Source: Clostridiales bacterium UBA1728 | GTDB taxonomy: Bacteria; Bacillota; Clostridia; Oscillospirales; Oscillospiraceae | Assembly: GCA_002315975.1 (NCBI GenBank) | Contig: DCIK01000028.1 | Span: 1 to 64,000 of the forward strand | Reading direction: 5' to 3' | DNA length: 64,000 bases | In this document: positions 7,691 to 16,306 of the stretch, piece after piece | Layout: each line of letters opens with the position of its first letter | Position numbering within the stretch: position 1 is the stretch's first letter | Notes under the pieces: generated by a model | What the model was told of the DNA's origin: nothing | The model's database searches: none | Seen by the model: the letters and a program-made list of their open reading frames with translations, nothing else | Position numbers and translations under genes: made by a program

Positions 7691-7831
7691 AATCATTTCG
7701 GAGGGGGCTTCGCTCCCTCCGAAATACCCTGAGGCGCGCACTATTGGCGCGCCCTCGCGCCGACCAGGGCGGCAAAGCCGCTGCGATGAGCGCGAGAATC
7801 TCGTCAGCGATGGCTTTGCCATCGCTGACGA
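7691..7831 (+). repeat. Family B structured repeat, copy B1
   Basis: Ordered hairpins: TTTCGGAGGG/CCCTCCGAAA; GGCGCGC-actattg-GCGCGCC (7733-7753); outer helix CTCGCGC (7754-7760) with GCGCGAG (7790-7796) enclosing GCGGC-aaa-GCCGC; and a last 14-bp stem from 7801 to 7831. It lacks the 5' AGCCTCGCAG block of longer copies. Confidence 0.85.
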
Positions 7832-7840
7832 AGAGGGCCT

Positions 7841-7999
7841 TCAGCCCAGATAGTCGAGGATGTCTCCTGCGTTCTTCAGCGCCTTGCTGATGCCGTTTCC
7901 GGCCTTGCTGCGGCGGGTGCGGGGAGAAACCAGCATGCCGATGGCGCTGCCGGCCACGATGCCCATGCCGATGCCGCTGATAAACTGTGATCTGTTCAT
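7841..7999 (-). CDS. 52-aa YtxH-like membrane peptide
   Basis: A small gene of 52 codons from the ATG at 7999, preceded by AGGAGG. The product begins MNRSQFISGIGMGIVAGSAI and continues GMLVSPRTRRSKAG. It has one glycine-zipper-like hydrophobic segment (about residues 6-23) followed by a basic stretch and a C-terminal amphipathic helix (ISKALKNAGDILDYL). This layout resembles short YtxH-domain proteins. Function is unknown. It starts about 50 bp after the prmA stop, in the same direction, so it is probably the second gene of that transcript. Confidence 0.75.
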   Translation of the reverse strand: MNRSQFISGIGMGIVAGSAIGMLVSPRTRRSKAGNGISKALKNAGDILDYLG

Positions 8000-8050
8000 T
8001 GTATTCCCTCCTGATATGAATCTACAGGAGAGAGTATACCCGATTTTTCC

Positions 8051-8965
8051 TTATTTACAGGTATAGCAGTGCCATTCCTCCTGGCAATAGCTGCCGGTGA
8101 TGGTAAAGCCTGCCTCCTCGATGGCGGCCACCACCTCGTCCTGTCTGCCCTCGATGATGCCGGAGACCACCAGCTCGCCGTCCTCCTTCATGAAGCGGCG
8201 CACGAAGCCCACAAGCGGAATAATCACATCGGAGACGATATTGGCGGTCACGATATCGTAGCCCTCGCCCAGGAAGCGGCGCATACCCTCGTCACTGAGC
8301 ACATCGCCGGCGTAGACCTTGAAGCGGTCGGTGAGAATATCGTTGAGGGCGGCGTTGCTCTCGGCCACATCGGGTGCCTTGGGGTCAATGTCGCAGCCGA
8401 TGGCGCTCTCGCAGCCCAGCAGAATGCCGCCAATGGCGAGGATGCCGCTGCCGCAGCCCAGATCCAGCAGTCTCTTGCCCGGGGCGGCCATATGCTCCAG
8501 CGCCTCCAGGCACATACGGGTGGTGGCGTGGCTGCCGGTGCCGAAGATGAGACCGGGGTCTAAGCGCAGGGCGATGCGCCCGTCCAGCTCCGTGTCCATC
8601 CACTCGGGCACCACCATGAGCTTTTCGCCGATGGGGATGGGCTGATAGTATTCCTTCCAGTTGTTCTCCCAGTCCTCATCACGGATCATGGTGGTGGAAA
8701 CCTCGTAGCCCGCCTTCCGGACGGCGGCAAGGACGGCACGACCCTCCGCATCATCGGAGAGCCAGAACTTCACCTGCGCCTTGCCGGCGAACTTCTGCTC
8801 CAGCTCCTCGTCCACATAGTCCCAGTACTGGTGGTTATTTTCCAGAAAATCCTTAAAATCCGCTTCGTTCTCCACGCTCATCCCGCCCACGCCCAGTTCG
8901 GCGAGGGCATTGCATATATCCTCGGTATTTCCCGTGCAGGGAAGCGTACATTCGATCCATTCCAT
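8051..8965 (-). CDS. prmA: Ribosomal protein L11 methyltransferase
   Basis: SAM-dependent methyltransferase that trimethylates ribosomal protein L11. Product is 304 residues, the usual length. An N-terminal substrate-recognition domain opens MEWIECTLPC. The Rossmann domain has the SAM motif LLDLGCGSGILAIGG (about 165-180), GCDIDPKAP, and the catalytic loop DIVTANIVSDVI (about 234-245). Upstream, LDPGLIFGTGSHATTRMCLE (about 137-156) is a PrmA signature. GGGAGGTGA precedes the ATG. Confidence 0.95.
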   Translation of the reverse strand: MEWIECTLPCTGNTEDICNALAELGVGGMSVENEADFKDFLENNHQYWDYVDEELEQKFAGKAQVKFWLSDDAEGRAVLAAVRKAGYEVSTTMIRDEDWENNWKEYYQPIPIGEKLMVVPEWMDTELDGRIALRLDPGLIFGTGSHATTRMCLEALEHMAAPGKRLLDLGCGSGILAIGGILLGCESAIGCDIDPKAPDVAESNAALNDILTDRFKVYAGDVLSDEGMRRFLGEGYDIVTANIVSDVIIPLVGFVRRFMKEDGELVVSGIIEGRQDEVVAAIEEAGFTITGSYCQEEWHCYTCK

Positions 8966-8987
8966 AAAGTTTTATCACCTCCCGGAC

Positions 8988-9016
8988 AGTTTATGCGTCT
9001 CCTGTCGGTCTGTCAA
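8988..9016 (-). promoter_or_regulatory. prmA promoter
   Basis: Minus-strand TTGACA (9011-9016), 17-bp spacer, TAAACT (8988-8993). Confidence 0.6.
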
Positions 9017-9038
9017 GGCAGAATTGCATCTTTTCCCC

Positions 9039-9067
9039 TTGCAGTCTCGGAAAAAATCTGCTAAACT
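9039..9067 (+). promoter_or_regulatory. recJ promoter
   Basis: TTGCAG (9039-9044), 17-bp spacer, TAAACT (9062-9067), about 35 bp before the recJ ATG. It is back-to-back with the prmA promoter. Confidence 0.5.
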
Positions 9068-9102
9068 GTTATATTAATTAATAATATATGTAAGGGGTTA
9101 AG

Positions 9103-10782
9103 ATGAAGTATTCAAACTGGAAGGTTCCTTCAGAGCCTCCGGTGATTCCCAAGGCGCTGCAGCGAGCCGGCTGTACACCGCTTTTAGCGGCGATTTTAGC
9201 GCTTCGGGGCATGGGAAATCTGGACGATGCCGAAACATTTCTTCTGGGGGGCGCAGAGACCCTCCACGATCCTCTGCTCTTAGAGGACATTCTTCCTGCC
9301 ATCCGCAGGATCACCAAAGCTATTGTCACCCATGAGCATGTGGCGGTCTACGGCGACTACGACGTGGACGGGATCACCTCCGCCTGTCTCATGAGCGACT
9401 ATCTCCGCTCCCGGGGGCTGGAGGCCGAGCTCTACATACCCGACCGGCTGGACGAGGGCTACGGTCTCAACACCGCCGCCATCGACAAGCTCTATGAGCA
9501 GGGCGTGAGCCTGATCATCACCGTGGACTGCGGCGTGACGAGTATTGAGGAGACCGAGCACGCCAACGCTCTGGGCATCGATATGATCATCACCGACCAC
9601 CACGAGTGCCGGGAGGAGCTGCCCGACGCCGTGGCCGTGGTGGACCCCAAGCGTCCCCTCTGCCCCTATCCGGGCACGGGCCTTGCCGGCGTGGGCGTGG
9701 CCTTCAAGCTGGTCTGCGCCCTGGAGGGCGATACCGAGCGGATGCTGGATCGCTACGGCGATCTTCTGGCCGTGGGCACCGTGGCCGACGTGATGCCCGT
9801 CACCGGCGAAAACCGCTATATGATCCGCGCCGGTCTTGAAAAGCTCTCCGGCAGGGACTGCAGTCCCGGTCTCTCCGCCCTCATGCGGGAAACCGGCAGC
9901 GCCGACAAGCGCATTACCGCCTCCACCATCAGCTACGCCCTGGCGCCCCGCATCAATGCCGCAGGCCGTCTGGGTGACACCCGCACCGCCGTGGAGCTGC
10001 TGCAGACCCACGACCGCCGCCGCTCTGAAATGCTGGCGCTGGAGCTCTGCGAGATCAACCGGCAGCGGCAGGAGCTGGAGTTCTCCATCTGGCAGGACGC
10101 CCTCCGTATGCTGGACGGGCAGCAGCCCGCCACCCCGCTGGTGCTGGCTGCCGAGGGCTGGCACCCCGGCGTCATCGGTATTGTGGCCAGCAAGCTCACC
10201 GATGCCTTTTCTCTCCCCTCCGTGATGATCTGTCTGGATGGTGACAGGGGCAAGGGCTCCTGCCGCAGCGTGGGCGACTTCAACCTCTATGAGGCGCTCA
10301 CCGCCTGCAAGGACTGTCTGGAGGGCTTCGGCGGTCACGCCATGGCCGCAGGTCTCACCATCAGGGCCGAGAAGGTGGACGAGTTCCGTCAGCGGCTGGG
10401 CGAGTATTTTCTGGCTCACCCCTCCAACTATGTGCCCGCGCTGGAGGCCGACATTCTCATCAGCGATCCCGGACTGCTGACCATGGACTGCGTGGAGTCG
10501 CTGGACTCGCTGGAGCCCTGCGGCAGCGGCAATCCCCGGCCCCTGCTCTACATGGAAAATGCCCTGCTGGAAAATCTCTCCGCCATCGGCGGCGGCAAGC
10601 ACAGCCGTATGCGGCTGAGCCACATGGGCACCGACTACGACGCCGTGTTCTTCTCCCGCTCCGTCAATGAGCTGGGCGTGGCGCAGGGCGACGGGGTGGA
10701 CCTTATCTTCTCCCCCCAGATCAACGAGTTCCGGGGCAGACGCAGCGTCCAGCTGGTGCTGAACGATATACGGAAGCACTGA
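9103..10782 (+). CDS. recJ: Single-stranded-DNA-specific exonuclease RecJ
   Basis: 5'-3' ssDNA exonuclease of the DHH family used in recombination and mismatch repair. Product is 559 residues, at the short end of the family and without the long C-terminal extension of Bacillus RecJ. Motifs in order: GDYDVDGITSA (84-94), VDCGVTS (141-147), TDHHE with the DHH at 165-167, the GVGVAFKL region (about 200), the domain-closing RINAAGRLGD (about 283-292), then DHHA1 with SCRSVGDFNLYEAL and GFGGHAMAAGL, and an OB-like C-terminal part ending RSVQLVLNDIR. It precedes rel, as in many Clostridia. Confidence 0.95.
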   Translation: MKYSNWKVPSEPPVIPKALQRAGCTPLLAAILALRGMGNLDDAETFLLGGAETLHDPLLLEDILPAIRRITKAIVTHEHVAVYGDYDVDGITSACLMSDYLRSRGLEAELYIPDRLDEGYGLNTAAIDKLYEQGVSLIITVDCGVTSIEETEHANALGIDMIITDHHECREELPDAVAVVDPKRPLCPYPGTGLAGVGVAFKLVCALEGDTERMLDRYGDLLAVGTVADVMPVTGENRYMIRAGLEKLSGRDCSPGLSALMRETGSADKRITASTISYALAPRINAAGRLGDTRTAVELLQTHDRRRSEMLALELCEINRQRQELEFSIWQDALRMLDGQQPATPLVLAAEGWHPGVIGIVASKLTDAFSLPSVMICLDGDRGKGSCRSVGDFNLYEALTACKDCLEGFGGHAMAAGLTIRAEKVDEFRQRLGEYFLAHPSNYVPALEADILISDPGLLTMDCVESLDSLEPCGSGNPRPLLYMENALLENLSAIGGGKHSRMRLSHMGTDYDAVFFSRSVNELGVAQGDGVDLIFSPQINEFRGRRSVQLVLNDIRKH

Positions 10783-10810
10783 ACGGGCAATTCAATATTC
10801 TGCCGCTTTT

Positions 10811-10912
10811 CGGCTTCCCCTTTGGGGAAGCTGTCGAGCGCAGCGAGACTGAAGAGGTTCCAGGTACCTCTCCCGCCGCTGCGGCGGCACCCTCCCCAGA
10901 GGGGAGGGCCAG
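10811..10912. repeat. Family A palindromic repeat, copy A2
   Basis: A shorter, diverged copy between recJ and rel: GGCTTCCCC/GGGGAAG at the left, CCGCCGCTGCGGCGG in the middle and CCTCCCCAGAGGGGAGG at the right. A possible -10 box TATAAT for rel follows at 10927-10932; no clear -35 is visible. Confidence 0.65.
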
Positions 10913-10956
10913 GGAAAGTTTCCCTATATAATAGCTGATTTCAACGAGGCAAGCCC

Positions 10957-13191
10957 ATGTCAGACGAAAAGAAAACCTATACCCCCCAGGAGGACTATGC
11001 GCTCATTGAGGGTGCGTACCGCTCGCTGGCGGACGCCATACTGGAGCACAACCCGGGCATTGACCTGGGGCGGGTACGCTCTGCCTTTGAGTACGCCGAC
11101 CGGGCCCACAGCGGCCAGCGGCGGCAGCAGGGCACGCCCTATGTGACCCATGTGATCGCCGCGGCGCAGATCTGCGCGGAGATGCGGCTGGACGAGGACA
11201 GCATTGTGGCTGCCCTCCTCCACGACACCATTGAGGACACGCCCATCACCCACGAGGACATTGCCCGCAGCTTCGGCTCCAATGTGGCTGACATTGTGGA
11301 GGGTGTCACCAAGCTCACCCGGGTGCAGTTCACCAACCGGGAGGATGAGCAGATGGAGAACCTGCGCAAGATGCTCATGGCCATGGCCAAGGACATCCGC
11401 GTGATCCTCATCAAGCTGGCCGACCGGCTGCACAATATGCGCACCCTTGACTATATGAAGGAAGAAAAGCGCCTTCAGAAGTCTCTGGAGACCATGGAGA
11501 TTTACGCGCCCATCGCGCACCGGCTGGGTATGCAGAAGGTGAAGCTGGAGCTGGAGGATCTGGCTCTCAAATACCTGGACCCCGTGGGCTACACGGACAT
11601 CATGAACTTCCTCTCCGAGCAGTGCATTGCCCTGGACAAGTTCATGTCCGGCGTCCAGAAGGGTATTCTGCGCCGACTGAAGGATGCCGGTATCGAGAGC
11701 TCGGTGCAGAGCCGCATCAAGCATACCTATTCCATCTACCGCAAGATGTACACCCAGAAGCGGGAGCTGACGGAGATCATGGACCTCTGCGCCTTCCGGG
11801 TGATTGTGGACAGTCTCTCCGACTGCTACAATGTGCTGGGTCAGATTCACGATATGTACCGCCCCATCCCCGGCCGCTTCAAGGACTATGTGGCCACGCC
11901 CAAGCCCAACGGCTACCAGAGCGTCCACACCACCGTCATCGGCGAGGAAGGCATTCCCTTCGAGGTGCAGATTCGCACCTGGGAGATGCACCAGGTGGCC
12001 GAGTACGGCGTTGCCGCCCACTGGAAGTACAAAAACGGCGATCAGGGCTTAAAGAGCGGCGACGAGGAGAAGTTCGCCTGGGTGCGCCGGCTGCTGGAGG
12101 CCCAGCAGGACAGCGATGCCACCGACTTCGTCCACGAGCTTAAGATGGATATGTTCGACGATGAGGTCTTCGTCTTCACCCCCAACGGGGATGTGATCAA
12201 CCTGCCCGCCGGCGCCACGCCCATCGACTTTGCCTACAACATCCACTCCGCCGTGGGCAACACCATGACCGGTGCCAAGGTCAACGGCCGCATTGTGCCC
12301 TTTGACCATGTGCTCAATAACGGCGATATTGTCACCATCATCACCTCCAAGAATGCCCCCGGCCCCAGCCGCGACTGGATCAAGCTCTGCGCCTCCAACT
12401 CCGCCCGGACGAAGATTCGCCAGTGGCTCAAGAAGGAGAAGCGGGAGGAGAACGTCCAGCAGGGCCGCGAGATGTTCGAGAGTGAGCTGCGCCGGGTGGG
12501 TCTCACCGCCGCCTACCTCAATGACGAGGATGTGGTTGCCGCCGCCCTGAAGCGGCTGAGCTTCACCCAACTGGACGATATGTACGCCGCCATCGGCTAC
12601 GGCGGCCTGACCAGCACCCGCGCCGCCAACCGCTTCAAGGACGAGATCGCAAAGCAGGCCCGCAGTGCCAGTCACAAGAGCGTCATCGACAAGCTCAACG
12701 AGGCCGCCGAGCGCCGCAGCTCCCGCAGCGTGAAGGCCATGCAGGGCGTGCTGGTGGAGGGCATTGACAACTGCCTCATCCGCTTTTCCCGCTGCTGCAC
12801 CCCCGTGCCCGGAGACGGCATTGTGGGCTTTATCACCCGGGGCGAGGGCATTTCCATTCATCGCACCGACTGCCCCAACTACCTCAATGCCCTCAAGAAC
12901 GAGGAGGAGAGCCGCCGCTGGATTGCCGTGGACTGGGCCGAGCGGACGCTGGAGGCCTATGTGACCAGCTTCACCATCTCCGCCGATGACCGCAACGGCT
13001 TCGTTATGGACGTGGCCACGGTGCTCAATACCCTCAACGCCAAGGTACGGACGCTCAACGCCCGCTCCCACGGGGGCAAGGCCATCCTCAACGTGACCGT
13101 GGAGGTGAAAAACCTGACCGCCCTCAACCAGATCATTGCCCGCCTCCGGGGTGTCCGGGGCGTAATCGACATACAGAGAGGAAACACATAA
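10957..13191 (+). CDS. rel: Bifunctional (p)ppGpp synthetase/hydrolase
   Basis: Long RSH enzyme of 744 residues that makes and degrades the alarmone (p)ppGpp in the stringent response. Order of domains: HD hydrolase with the HD pair at residues 89-90 in ALLHDTIEDT; synthetase with YQSVHTTV near 320; TGS domain with FTPNGDVINLP near 408; Zn-finger/RIS segment with FSRCCTPVPGD near 610; C-terminal ACT domain. Both catalytic halves look intact. dtd begins on the base after its stop. Confidence 0.96.
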   Translation: MSDEKKTYTPQEDYALIEGAYRSLADAILEHNPGIDLGRVRSAFEYADRAHSGQRRQQGTPYVTHVIAAAQICAEMRLDEDSIVAALLHDTIEDTPITHEDIARSFGSNVADIVEGVTKLTRVQFTNREDEQMENLRKMLMAMAKDIRVILIKLADRLHNMRTLDYMKEEKRLQKSLETMEIYAPIAHRLGMQKVKLELEDLALKYLDPVGYTDIMNFLSEQCIALDKFMSGVQKGILRRLKDAGIESSVQSRIKHTYSIYRKMYTQKRELTEIMDLCAFRVIVDSLSDCYNVLGQIHDMYRPIPGRFKDYVATPKPNGYQSVHTTVIGEEGIPFEVQIRTWEMHQVAEYGVAAHWKYKNGDQGLKSGDEEKFAWVRRLLEAQQDSDATDFVHELKMDMFDDEVFVFTPNGDVINLPAGATPIDFAYNIHSAVGNTMTGAKVNGRIVPFDHVLNNGDIVTIITSKNAPGPSRDWIKLCASNSARTKIRQWLKKEKREENVQQGREMFESELRRVGLTAAYLNDEDVVAAALKRLSFTQLDDMYAAIGYGGLTSTRAANRFKDEIAKQARSASHKSVIDKLNEAAERRSSRSVKAMQGVLVEGIDNCLIRFSRCCTPVPGDGIVGFITRGEGISIHRTDCPNYLNALKNEEESRRWIAVDWAERTLEAYVTSFTISADDRNGFVMDVATVLNTLNAKVRTLNARSHGGKAILNVTVEVKNLTALNQIIARLRGVRGVIDIQRGNT

Positions 13192-13641
13192 ATGCGCGCT
13201 GTTCTGACAAGAGTAAAAAAGGCCGCCGTCACTGTGACCGCCACCGGCGAGCTGCTGGGGCAATGCGGCAAGGGCTTTCTGGTGCTGCTGGGCGTCCACG
13301 CCGACGACACGGAGAAGGAGGCCGACAAAATTGCCGATAAAATCTGCGGTCTGCGCATCTTTGAGGACGAAAACGGCAAGATGAACGTGAACCCCGCCGA
13401 TGCCGGTGCGGAGATTCTCATCGTCAGCCAGTTCACCCTCTGGGCGGACTGCAAATCCCGCCGTCCCGCCTTCACCCGCGCCGCCCGCCCGGATACCGCC
13501 ATCCCCCTCTATGAGCGGGTCATTGAAAAATGCCGGGAGCGGGGCTTCCATGTGGAGACCGGCCGCTTCGGCGAGGATATGCAGGTGGAGAGCACCAACG
13601 ACGGCCCCGTGACGATCTGGCTGGACACCAACGAACTATAA
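13192..13641 (+). CDS. dtd: D-aminoacyl-tRNA deacylase
   Basis: A 149-residue DTD enzyme that hydrolyses D-aminoacyl-tRNA and glycyl-tRNA(Ala). It starts MRAVLTRVKKAAVTV and contains GFLVLLGVHADD, the active-site motif ILIVSQFTLWADC (family SQxT), SRRPAFTRAARP and the C-terminal NDGPVTIWLDT (family GPVT). The ATG abuts the rel stop codon, so translation is probably coupled; the rel-dtd-hydrolase order is conserved in Clostridia. Confidence 0.95.
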   Translation: MRAVLTRVKKAAVTVTATGELLGQCGKGFLVLLGVHADDTEKEADKIADKICGLRIFEDENGKMNVNPADAGAEILIVSQFTLWADCKSRRPAFTRAARPDTAIPLYERVIEKCRERGFHVETGRFGEDMQVESTNDGPVTIWLDTNEL

Positions 13642-13656
13642 GGAGATAACTGTACC

Positions 13657-14256
13657 ATGCACGTGAAAACTCTTGAGGTGGGCTATCTGCTCACCAACTG
13701 CTATATTATCGCCGACGAGGCCACGAAGATCGCCGTGGTGGTGGACCCCGGCGGGGATGTGGCGGAGATTCTGGACTATCTGGAGGACAACAGTCTCACC
13801 CCCAAGGCCGTTTTCCTCACCCACGGCCACTTCGACCATGTGATGGGCGTGGACACCTTCCTCGAATACGAACCGGTTCCCCTTTATATGAACCGCGCCG
13901 ACGTGGATCGGGACATTGGCAACGAGACCTATCACTTCTCCCCTCCCGCCGATACCGTGTTCGTGGATCACGGCGACAGCATCGACATCGGCCCTTTGCA
14001 CTTTGAGGTCATCGGCTGCCCCGGTCACACCCCCGGCGGCGTTACCTATAAAATAGAGGACTGCCTCTTCACCGGCGACACCCTCTTCCGTCTCAACTGC
14101 GGCCGCTACGACTTCCCCGGCAGCGACGGCAAGGCGCTGATGCGCTCCCTCCAGCGGCTCAAAGCCCTCCCCGGCAACTACGATGTCTACCCCGGCCACG
14201 GCCTTTCCACCACCCTCGACTTTGAGCGGCACATGAACCCCGCCCTGGCTTTGTAA
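13657..14256 (+). CDS. MBL-fold metallo-hydrolase (glyoxalase II-like)
   Basis: A 199-residue metallo-beta-lactamase-fold hydrolase. The zinc motif HGHFDHVMG (about residues 56-64) follows KAVFLTH. Further metal ligands lie in GCPGHTPGG (about 125-133), LFTGDTLF (about 143-150) and YPGHG (about 180). Such small enzymes are often called hydroxyacylglutathione hydrolase but the substrate is unproven. AAGGAG precedes the ATG, 15 bp after dtd, so it is the third gene of the rel operon, ended by the hairpin at 14393-14423. Confidence 0.88.
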   Translation: MHVKTLEVGYLLTNCYIIADEATKIAVVVDPGGDVAEILDYLEDNSLTPKAVFLTHGHFDHVMGVDTFLEYEPVPLYMNRADVDRDIGNETYHFSPPADTVFVDHGDSIDIGPLHFEVIGCPGHTPGGVTYKIEDCLFTGDTLFRLNCGRYDFPGSDGKALMRSLQRLKALPGNYDVYPGHGLSTTLDFERHMNPALAL

Positions 14257-14300
14257 TCCGTCGCTTGCTTTCCGTCGCGGTGACTTTGCCCGCCGTTCAA

Positions 14301-14346
14301 TGATTGTATTCTTTTTGCGCCTGCGGGCGCAAACTCTGCGAGGCTT
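14301..14346 (-). repeat. Family B fragment B2 (5' hairpin only)
   Basis: On the minus strand AAGCCTCGCAGA is followed by the hairpin TTTGCGCC-cgca-GGCGCAAA. This is the 5' block of the longer copies at 33995, 50562 and 59496. The rest of the element is missing. Confidence 0.65.
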
Positions 14347-14392
14347 ATCGCAGGCGTCCGGCTTTGTAACATTTGCTACAAAATATGAAACT

Positions 14393-14423
14393 GCCCTCCG
14401 CAGGCTCTGCGGGGGGCTTTTTT
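14393..14423 (+). terminator. Terminator of the rel-dtd-MBL operon
   Basis: 11-bp stem GCCCTCCGCAG/CTGCGGGGGGC with a GCT loop, followed by T6. Confidence 0.8.
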
Positions 14424-14553
14424 GTTTCCATGCTCTGCCGAAATATGAAAAAATTGCCTTGGAAAATGCCGGAAATGCCTGTTTTTCAGCAATATTCGTA
14501 AACTCTTCCAATTTCGCCCACAGTTTTTTGGTTGTTTTTTTTCAAAGTCATGG

Positions 14554-14582
14554 TTGCCTTTTCCCGGAAATCATGGTATAAC
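14554..14582 (+). promoter_or_regulatory. Promoter of the DUF4214 gene
   Basis: TTGCCT (14554-14559), 17-bp spacer, TATAAC (14577-14582), leaving a 5' untranslated leader of about 85 nt before the ATG at 14675. Confidence 0.5.
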
Positions 14583-14674
14583 TATGCTACAAATGGTTAC
14601 AAGTTATTACATCGGTTTGGCTTGTAGAATCCGTTAGCGAAAAAGAGAATCAATTGAGTCAGGAGGACAAAAAA

Positions 14675-15985
14675 ATGAAGAAGATAAAGCGTTTCCTCGT
14701 GCTTTGTCTCGTGTGCGCCATGGTCCTTGGCATCATGGCCATCCCCGCAAGCGCCGTCTTCTCCGCGGAGAACGCCGGCGAGTATGTCGATCAGCTTTAC
14801 ACCGGTCTGCTGAATCGCAGCGCAGACCCCAACGGTCGGCTCAACTATGTGAACCAGCTCATGAATCAGGGTGTCAGCGCCGGTACCGTGGCGCAGGAGT
14901 TCCTGGGCTCTGCCGAGTTCCGTGCCCGCCAGCTGACCAACGAAGAGTACATTGAGACTCTGTACCGTGGTCTTCTGGGTCGTGAAGCCGATGCCGCCGG
15001 CAAGCAGTCCTTCCTGGGCTACATGGCCGCCGGTCAGTCCCGCACCTGGGTCTATCAGCAGATTCTGGCTTCCTATGAGTTCAAGAACCGCTGTGAGAAC
15101 CACTTCAACATGTATGTTGGCAGCTACGCCACCGGCGAGAGCGCTGCCAGCGCCGCTCCCACCAGCGTCAACACCACGCAGGCCAGAGCCTATGTGGAGC
15201 AGCTCTATGTTGCTTTTCTGGGCCGCGAGGGTGACGAGGCCGGCATCCAGTACTGGCTGAATATGCTCTCTCTGCAGAAGCTCAGCGCTGCCGGTGTGGC
15301 CGCTGCCATTGCCTCTTCCAGCGAGTTCAATTCCAAGTCCTACACCAACAGCGAGTTCATCACCCGCTGCTACCAGGGTCTGCTGGGTCGTAACCCCGAT
15401 CCCGAAGGCTACGCCAGCTTCATCACTGCCATGGCCTCCGGCAAGTCCCGCAGCTGGGTCTTCTCCACCATCACCTCCAGCAGTGAGTTCCAGAAGCGCG
15501 CCGCCTTCGCTCCCGGCAACGCCAACATCACCCCCGGCACCATCACCGAGCAGCAGGCCGGTCTTGTGAGCGGCACCGCCGTGAACACCACCCTCGCCGC
15601 CGACTATGTGGCTCGCCTGTACATGAACCTGCTGGATCGCAGCGTGGATCCCAACGGCTCTGAGGTTCAGGGCTGGGTCAAACAGCTGGTCTACCGCCAG
15701 ATGAGCGCTGCCGGTGTGGCTGCCGCCATCGCCTCCTCCGCCGAGGCCAAGGCCATCGGTCTTACCCGCGAGCAGTATGTGGAGCGTCTCTACGGCGCCC
15801 TGCTGGGCCGCGCCTCCGATTCCGTGGGCAAGGGCACCTATGTGGCCGCTCTCCAGGCCGGATATACCCGCAGCTGGGTCTTCGCCAAGATTGTTGCCAG
15901 CGCCGAGTTCCAGAACCAGTCTCTCTTCGCCAGCATGCACGTGGTTCCCGGAACCATCAACTACGCTTCCTACGACATGGGTTGA
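14675..15985 (+). CDS. Secreted protein with six DUF4214 repeats
   Basis: 436 residues from the ATG at 14675, which follows AGGAGG at 14661-14666. A signal peptide covers residues 1-27 (KKIKRFLVLCLVCAMVL, cleavage near ASA). The mature part contains about six repeats of the pattern Y-V/I-x2-LY-x-GLL-x-R-x2-D-x2-G, beginning near residues 37, 92, 173, 229, 331 and 380, grouped as three pairs separated by Thr/Ala-rich linkers. DUF4214 modules occur in extracellular and S-layer-like proteins. No sortase motif, lipobox or membrane anchor is visible, so it is predicted to be released or wall-associated. Role unknown. Confidence 0.85.
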   Translation: MKKIKRFLVLCLVCAMVLGIMAIPASAVFSAENAGEYVDQLYTGLLNRSADPNGRLNYVNQLMNQGVSAGTVAQEFLGSAEFRARQLTNEEYIETLYRGLLGREADAAGKQSFLGYMAAGQSRTWVYQQILASYEFKNRCENHFNMYVGSYATGESAASAAPTSVNTTQARAYVEQLYVAFLGREGDEAGIQYWLNMLSLQKLSAAGVAAAIASSSEFNSKSYTNSEFITRCYQGLLGRNPDPEGYASFITAMASGKSRSWVFSTITSSSEFQKRAAFAPGNANITPGTITEQQAGLVSGTAVNTTLAADYVARLYMNLLDRSVDPNGSEVQGWVKQLVYRQMSAAGVAAAIASSAEAKAIGLTREQYVERLYGALLGRASDSVGKGTYVAALQAGYTRSWVFAKIVASAEFQNQSLFASMHVVPGTINYASYDMG

Positions 15986-16012
15986 TTCTCCCCAGGTCGT
16001 TCTCCCACCCCA

Positions 16013-16046
16013 GGGGCTGTATCTGCCGGTACAGCCCCACTTTTAT
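16013..16046 (+). terminator. Terminator of the DUF4214 gene
   Basis: 9-bp stem GGGGCTGTA/TACAGCCCC with an 8-nt loop, followed by ACTTTTAT. The stem is strong and the U-tract modest. Confidence 0.65.
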
Positions 16047-16050
16047 AAAT

Positions 16051-16230
16051 ACTTCGCTGAAAAACTTCGTTTTCCAGCGAGATTGCTCGCGCTTATCGCG
16101 GCGGCAAGCCGCCTTGGTCGGCGCGAGGGCGCATCCATAGAATGCGCCTCAGGGTATTTTCCATGGAGCGGAGCCCCCTGGAAAATGATTTGATTTTTTT
16201 GCGTCTGCGGACGCGAACTCTGCGAGGCTT
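16051..16230 (-). repeat. Family B structured repeat, copy B3
   Basis: Full-length copy on the minus strand, from AAGCCTCGCAGAG at 16230 down to 16051. Key helices: GGCGCAT-tctatgg-ATGCGCC (16128-16148), and CTCGCGC/GCGCGAG (16086-16092 with 16121-16127) enclosing GGCGGC/GCCGCC. Confidence 0.85.
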
Positions 16231-16248
16231 TTGGTTTTGCGGCTTTCT

Positions 16249-16273
16249 GTAGGGCTCGGCCTCCGGACGAGCC
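16249..16273. repeat. Family C short palindrome, copy 2
   Basis: Same 25-bp sequence as at 6609-6633, placed 34 bp before the UroD-like gene. Confidence 0.7.
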
Positions 16274-16306
16274 GTTTGTGACATTTTTCTATCAGAGGGG
16301 AACAAT

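Noticed and set aside
14597..15940. A 447-codon minus-strand frame opposite the DUF4214 gene
   Set aside because: It has no plausible start signal, and the plus strand has a signal peptide, AGGAGG and regular repeats.
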